64,000 nucleotides of DNA from an uncultured Roseibium sp. (lineage in GTDB: Bacteria; Pseudomonadota; Alphaproteobacteria; Rhizobiales; Stappiaceae), in the NCBI RefSeq assembly GCF_963669205.1, contig NZ_OY769915.1:1214001-1278000 (forward strand), given 5' to 3'. The number at the start of each line of letters is the position of its first letter. The stretch's first letter is position 1. Shown here in pieces: positions 62,006 to 64,000 of the stretch. The notes beneath the pieces were generated by a model that saw only the letters and a list, made by a program, of their open reading frames with translations, searched no databases and was not told where the DNA came from. The position numbers and the translations under genes are program-made.

Positions 62006-62764
62006 ATGGGAAAATACGAGTTCAAGATGCAGCGGCTGTTCTTGCGGCACATTCTCGCCGAAGGAGCCCGGATCGAGGCCGACCGGGGTCAGGCGAACTA
62101 TCTGATCAACGTGCTGCGGATGAAGGATGGCGACTACATCCTGGTGTTCAACGGCAACGACGGTGAGTGGCTGGCGAAGATCTCCAGCGGCGGCCGCCGG
62201 GAATGCGCCTTTCAGATCATGGAGCGTACGCGGGAGCAGACCGCGCACAATGATCTGATCTACCTGTTCGCCCCTCTCAAGCACGCAAGGCTGGACTACA
62301 TGGTCCAGAAGGCGGTCGAAATGGGTGTCGGCAGCCTTCAGCCGGTCATGACACAGCATACGCAGTCGAGCCGCATCAACCTGGAACGCATGGAAGCCAA
62401 TGTCATTGAAGCCGCCGAGCAGTGCGGTGTCCTTTCCATCCCCGAAGTTGTCGGTCCCCAGCCGCTCAGGGAGGTGCTGGCCGAATGGCCCCACATGCAC
62501 CCGGACCGGCGGCTTCTGTTTTGTGACGAGGCGGAGGGCACGCACAATCCCCTGTTGACGCTCGCGCAGATGAAAGAGGCGGGTCCCCAGCCGCTTGCTG
62601 TTATAGTAGGCCCCGAGGGAGGCTTTTCCGAAGACGAGCGGGCGCAGCTCCGTGCCCTTGACTTCGTGACCGCGATCCCTCTTGGCCCGCGTATCCTGCG
62701 GGCGGATACCGCGGCCGTTGCGGCCTTGACGATCATTCAGGCGACGGTCGGTGACTGGAGATAG
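62006..62764 (+). CDS. rsmE: 16S rRNA (uracil1498-N3)-methyltransferase
   Basis: 252 residues of the SPOUT class. The N-terminal PUA-like MQRLFLRHILAEGARIEADRGQANYLINVLRMKDGD is followed by AVEMGVGSLQPVMTQHTQ and the knot with the SAM site VIVGPEGGFSEDE and LGPRILRADTAAVAAL. It methylates N3 of U1498 in 16S rRNA. ATG 62006 is chosen because rhizobial RsmE proteins start with about seven residues before MQRLF. It is divergent from xseA and 2 bp before the cyclase gene. Confidence 0.93.
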   Translation: MGKYEFKMQRLFLRHILAEGARIEADRGQANYLINVLRMKDGDYILVFNGNDGEWLAKISSGGRRECAFQIMERTREQTAHNDLIYLFAPLKHARLDYMVQKAVEMGVGSLQPVMTQHTQSSRINLERMEANVIEAAEQCGVLSIPEVVGPQPLREVLAEWPHMHPDRRLLFCDEAEGTHNPLLTLAQMKEAGPQPLAVIVGPEGGFSEDERAQLRALDFVTAIPLGPRILRADTAAVAALTIIQATVGDWR

Positions 62765-62766
62765 AA

Positions 62767-64000
62767 ATGGGGCCGGAGAGCCGCCCGCCGGACAAAAAAG
62801 CTGAAACCGGCGCTGGCGGGCTGACGCAACATCTGGAAGGTGACATCGCCGCGCAGGCAGGACCATCTGCGGCGGAAAAACCGTTTCGTCTTCCTGTCGG
62901 CATCGCACTTGGTCTCGTCTTCTCCATTTCCCTTGTCGTCATGTGCGGGACCATTATCGCCTTCCTTGCATCCTCCGACCGCAACATCGCGAAACGGCTG
63001 CTGAACGAACAGGCGGGCGCCGTGCTGAAGGGGCACGAGGAAGTCCTGCATAATTTTTTCACGCGGCAGGAACACCTGTTCCAATCGATCGCGAGCCATG
63101 CCGCGCAGTCGGGGCGCAGGATGACATCCTCCGATCTGAAGCCGTATCTGGAACTCCTTCCCGAGGGTGTGAAGCTCGAACTCGGACGCGCGGTCCTCGA
63201 CGAAGCGCCCGGCGACCGGCTGCCGGAGGCCAGCTGGTCGGAGTTCAAATACCGGCAAGGGTTCGCAACCGCGGTCCGGGAACTGGAGATCGACCTTGGA
63301 AACGGACAGATCCTTTTGGGGTACTTTCCGCAAACGGTTTTTGCCCGGCTGGCGCGCGAAATGTCCTGGGACGAGCGGCAGCGGATCTTTCTCCTCGCCG
63401 GTTCCGACAAGGCAATCGCTGTTGACGGTGTGCCGGAGGAGAAGTTTGCAGCTTCTCCCGGCGCAGTCCTCCCGGATCTTGGCGGCTTGAGCGGCACACC
63501 GCTCCGCCTGCTCTGGCATGACCAGCCGCGAGGGCGGGGGATCGGCGAAGGCATTGAGGGCAAGCTGTTTCCTGCTGACGGTGGCATGTACACTGCGATA
63601 TACGGCGAGGTCACGAGCGGACCGGCCAGCGGCTGGATCGTCGGCACGCTCTACCGGGCGGACGAATTCGGAGCGGTTCTCGACCAGACCTGGGTCGTGC
63701 TCTACGTGGCGCTGGGTGTCTTGATCGTCGGCGCGATCCTGTCTTTCCTGATCGGCCGCATGCTGGGCCGGCCGCTGACGCGTCTGGCAAATTCGGCCGC
63801 GGAACTCCGGCAACTCAATTTCGACGACGCGCAGCGTCTGCCGCGCTCCCGCCTGGCCGAACTGGATGACGTTAACCAGGCCTTCAACGGCTCCGTCGGT
63901 GCGTTGAACGCGTTCGCGAAATATGTGCCCCGGGAGCTTGTGTCGCGTCTGATCGAGGAAGGCATGACACGTTCGCGCAATATCGAGTTGCGGGAAATGA
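62767..64000 (+). CDS. Class III nucleotide cyclase with periplasmic sensor and HAMP (partial, runs off right edge)
   Basis: From ATG 62767 an open frame of 411 codons reaches the window end without a stop. A polar N-terminus precedes a membrane helix at about 45-68 (GIALGLVFSISLVVMCGTII), then a periplasmic sensor of about 240 residues, a second helix near 311-333 (VVLYVALGVLIVGAILSFLI), a HAMP-like segment (RPLTRLANSAAELRQLNF) and FAKYVPRELVSRLIEEGMTRSRNIELREM. That last motif is the usual lead-in to the catalytic domain of adenylate/guanylate cyclases. The catalytic residues lie beyond the window. It starts 2 bp after rsmE and is probably co-transcribed with it. Confidence 0.82.
   Translation, partial: MGPESRPPDKKAETGAGGLTQHLEGDIAAQAGPSAAEKPFRLPVGIALGLVFSISLVVMCGTIIAFLASSDRNIAKRLLNEQAGAVLKGHEEVLHNFFTRQEHLFQSIASHAAQSGRRMTSSDLKPYLELLPEGVKLELGRAVLDEAPGDRLPEASWSEFKYRQGFATAVRELEIDLGNGQILLGYFPQTVFARLAREMSWDERQRIFLLAGSDKAIAVDGVPEEKFAASPGAVLPDLGGLSGTPLRLLWHDQPRGRGIGEGIEGKLFPADGGMYTAIYGEVTSGPASGWIVGTLYRADEFGAVLDQTWVVLYVALGVLIVGAILSFLIGRMLGRPLTRLANSAAELRQLNFDDAQRLPRSRLAELDDVNQAFNGSVGALNAFAKYVPRELVSRLIEEGMTRSRNIELREM

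Overview
The window is GC-rich alphaproteobacterial chromosome. The markers are a PdhS-type cell-cycle histidine kinase, two phasins, an Irr-like iron box, a tRNA-His of the alphaproteobacterial A73/no-G-1 type, and many ABC and TRAP uptake systems. Gene content and codon use would fit a marine member of the Hyphomicrobiales such as the Roseibium/Labrenzia (Stappiaceae) group; that genus-level placement is inference. There is no prophage, integrase, complete IS element or CRISPR array. Mobile DNA is limited to small non-coding inverted-repeat elements.

Layout. 1-6.1 kb: a truncated response regulator, about 1 kb of non-coding DNA with two MITE-like elements, MAPEG, VOC and LysR genes, an SDR lacking the usual YxxxK residues, and an ECF sigma factor coupled to a DGPF/YCII protein. 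6.3-11.6 kb: a co-oriented cluster of a secreted DUF3604 protein, a small membrane protein, an uncharacterised exported protein, a membrane-anchored PpiC-like protein and a HupE/UreJ membrane protein. I consider this the best candidate for an undescribed system. 11.6-21.1 kb: a polyamine regulon with two glutamine-synthetase-like ligases, an aminotransferase, a GntR regulator with GTGATCAC sites, and potFGHI. 21.7-28.1 kb: 3-oxoacid CoA-transferase, a second-type FtsH, and a ferric-iron ABC transporter with an ICE-like box. 28.3-33.2 kb: a 1650-residue PdhS-like kinase with long acidic low-complexity segments.

33.5-44 kb: two phasins, tRNA-His, small membrane proteins, a frameshifted GNAT gene behind a structured leader, pirin, DUF3291-like, TSUP and AzlCD transport genes, a kinase-like two-domain protein, then a repeat island (42.3-43.8 kb) holding at least seven copies of a palindromic unit, a GIY-YIG gene and a nested inverted-repeat element. 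44-51 kb: a ThDP enzyme, a DHA2 efflux pump, a five-domain NDP-forming acyl-CoA synthetase/GNAT protein and a tandem universal stress protein. 51-57.7 kb: a DctB/DctD two-component pair directly upstream of a dctPQM TRAP operon, with a sigma-54 promoter and inverted-repeat activator sites between them. 57.9-59.3 kb: a less GC-rich MarR/monooxygenase/membrane-protein module with a perfect 20-bp operator. 59.4-64 kb: DUF805, xseA, rsmE and the start of a class III nucleotide cyclase that runs off the window.

Starts were moved from the longest open frame where a ribosome-binding site or family length supported it. All functional names come from recognising motifs by eye; no database search was run.
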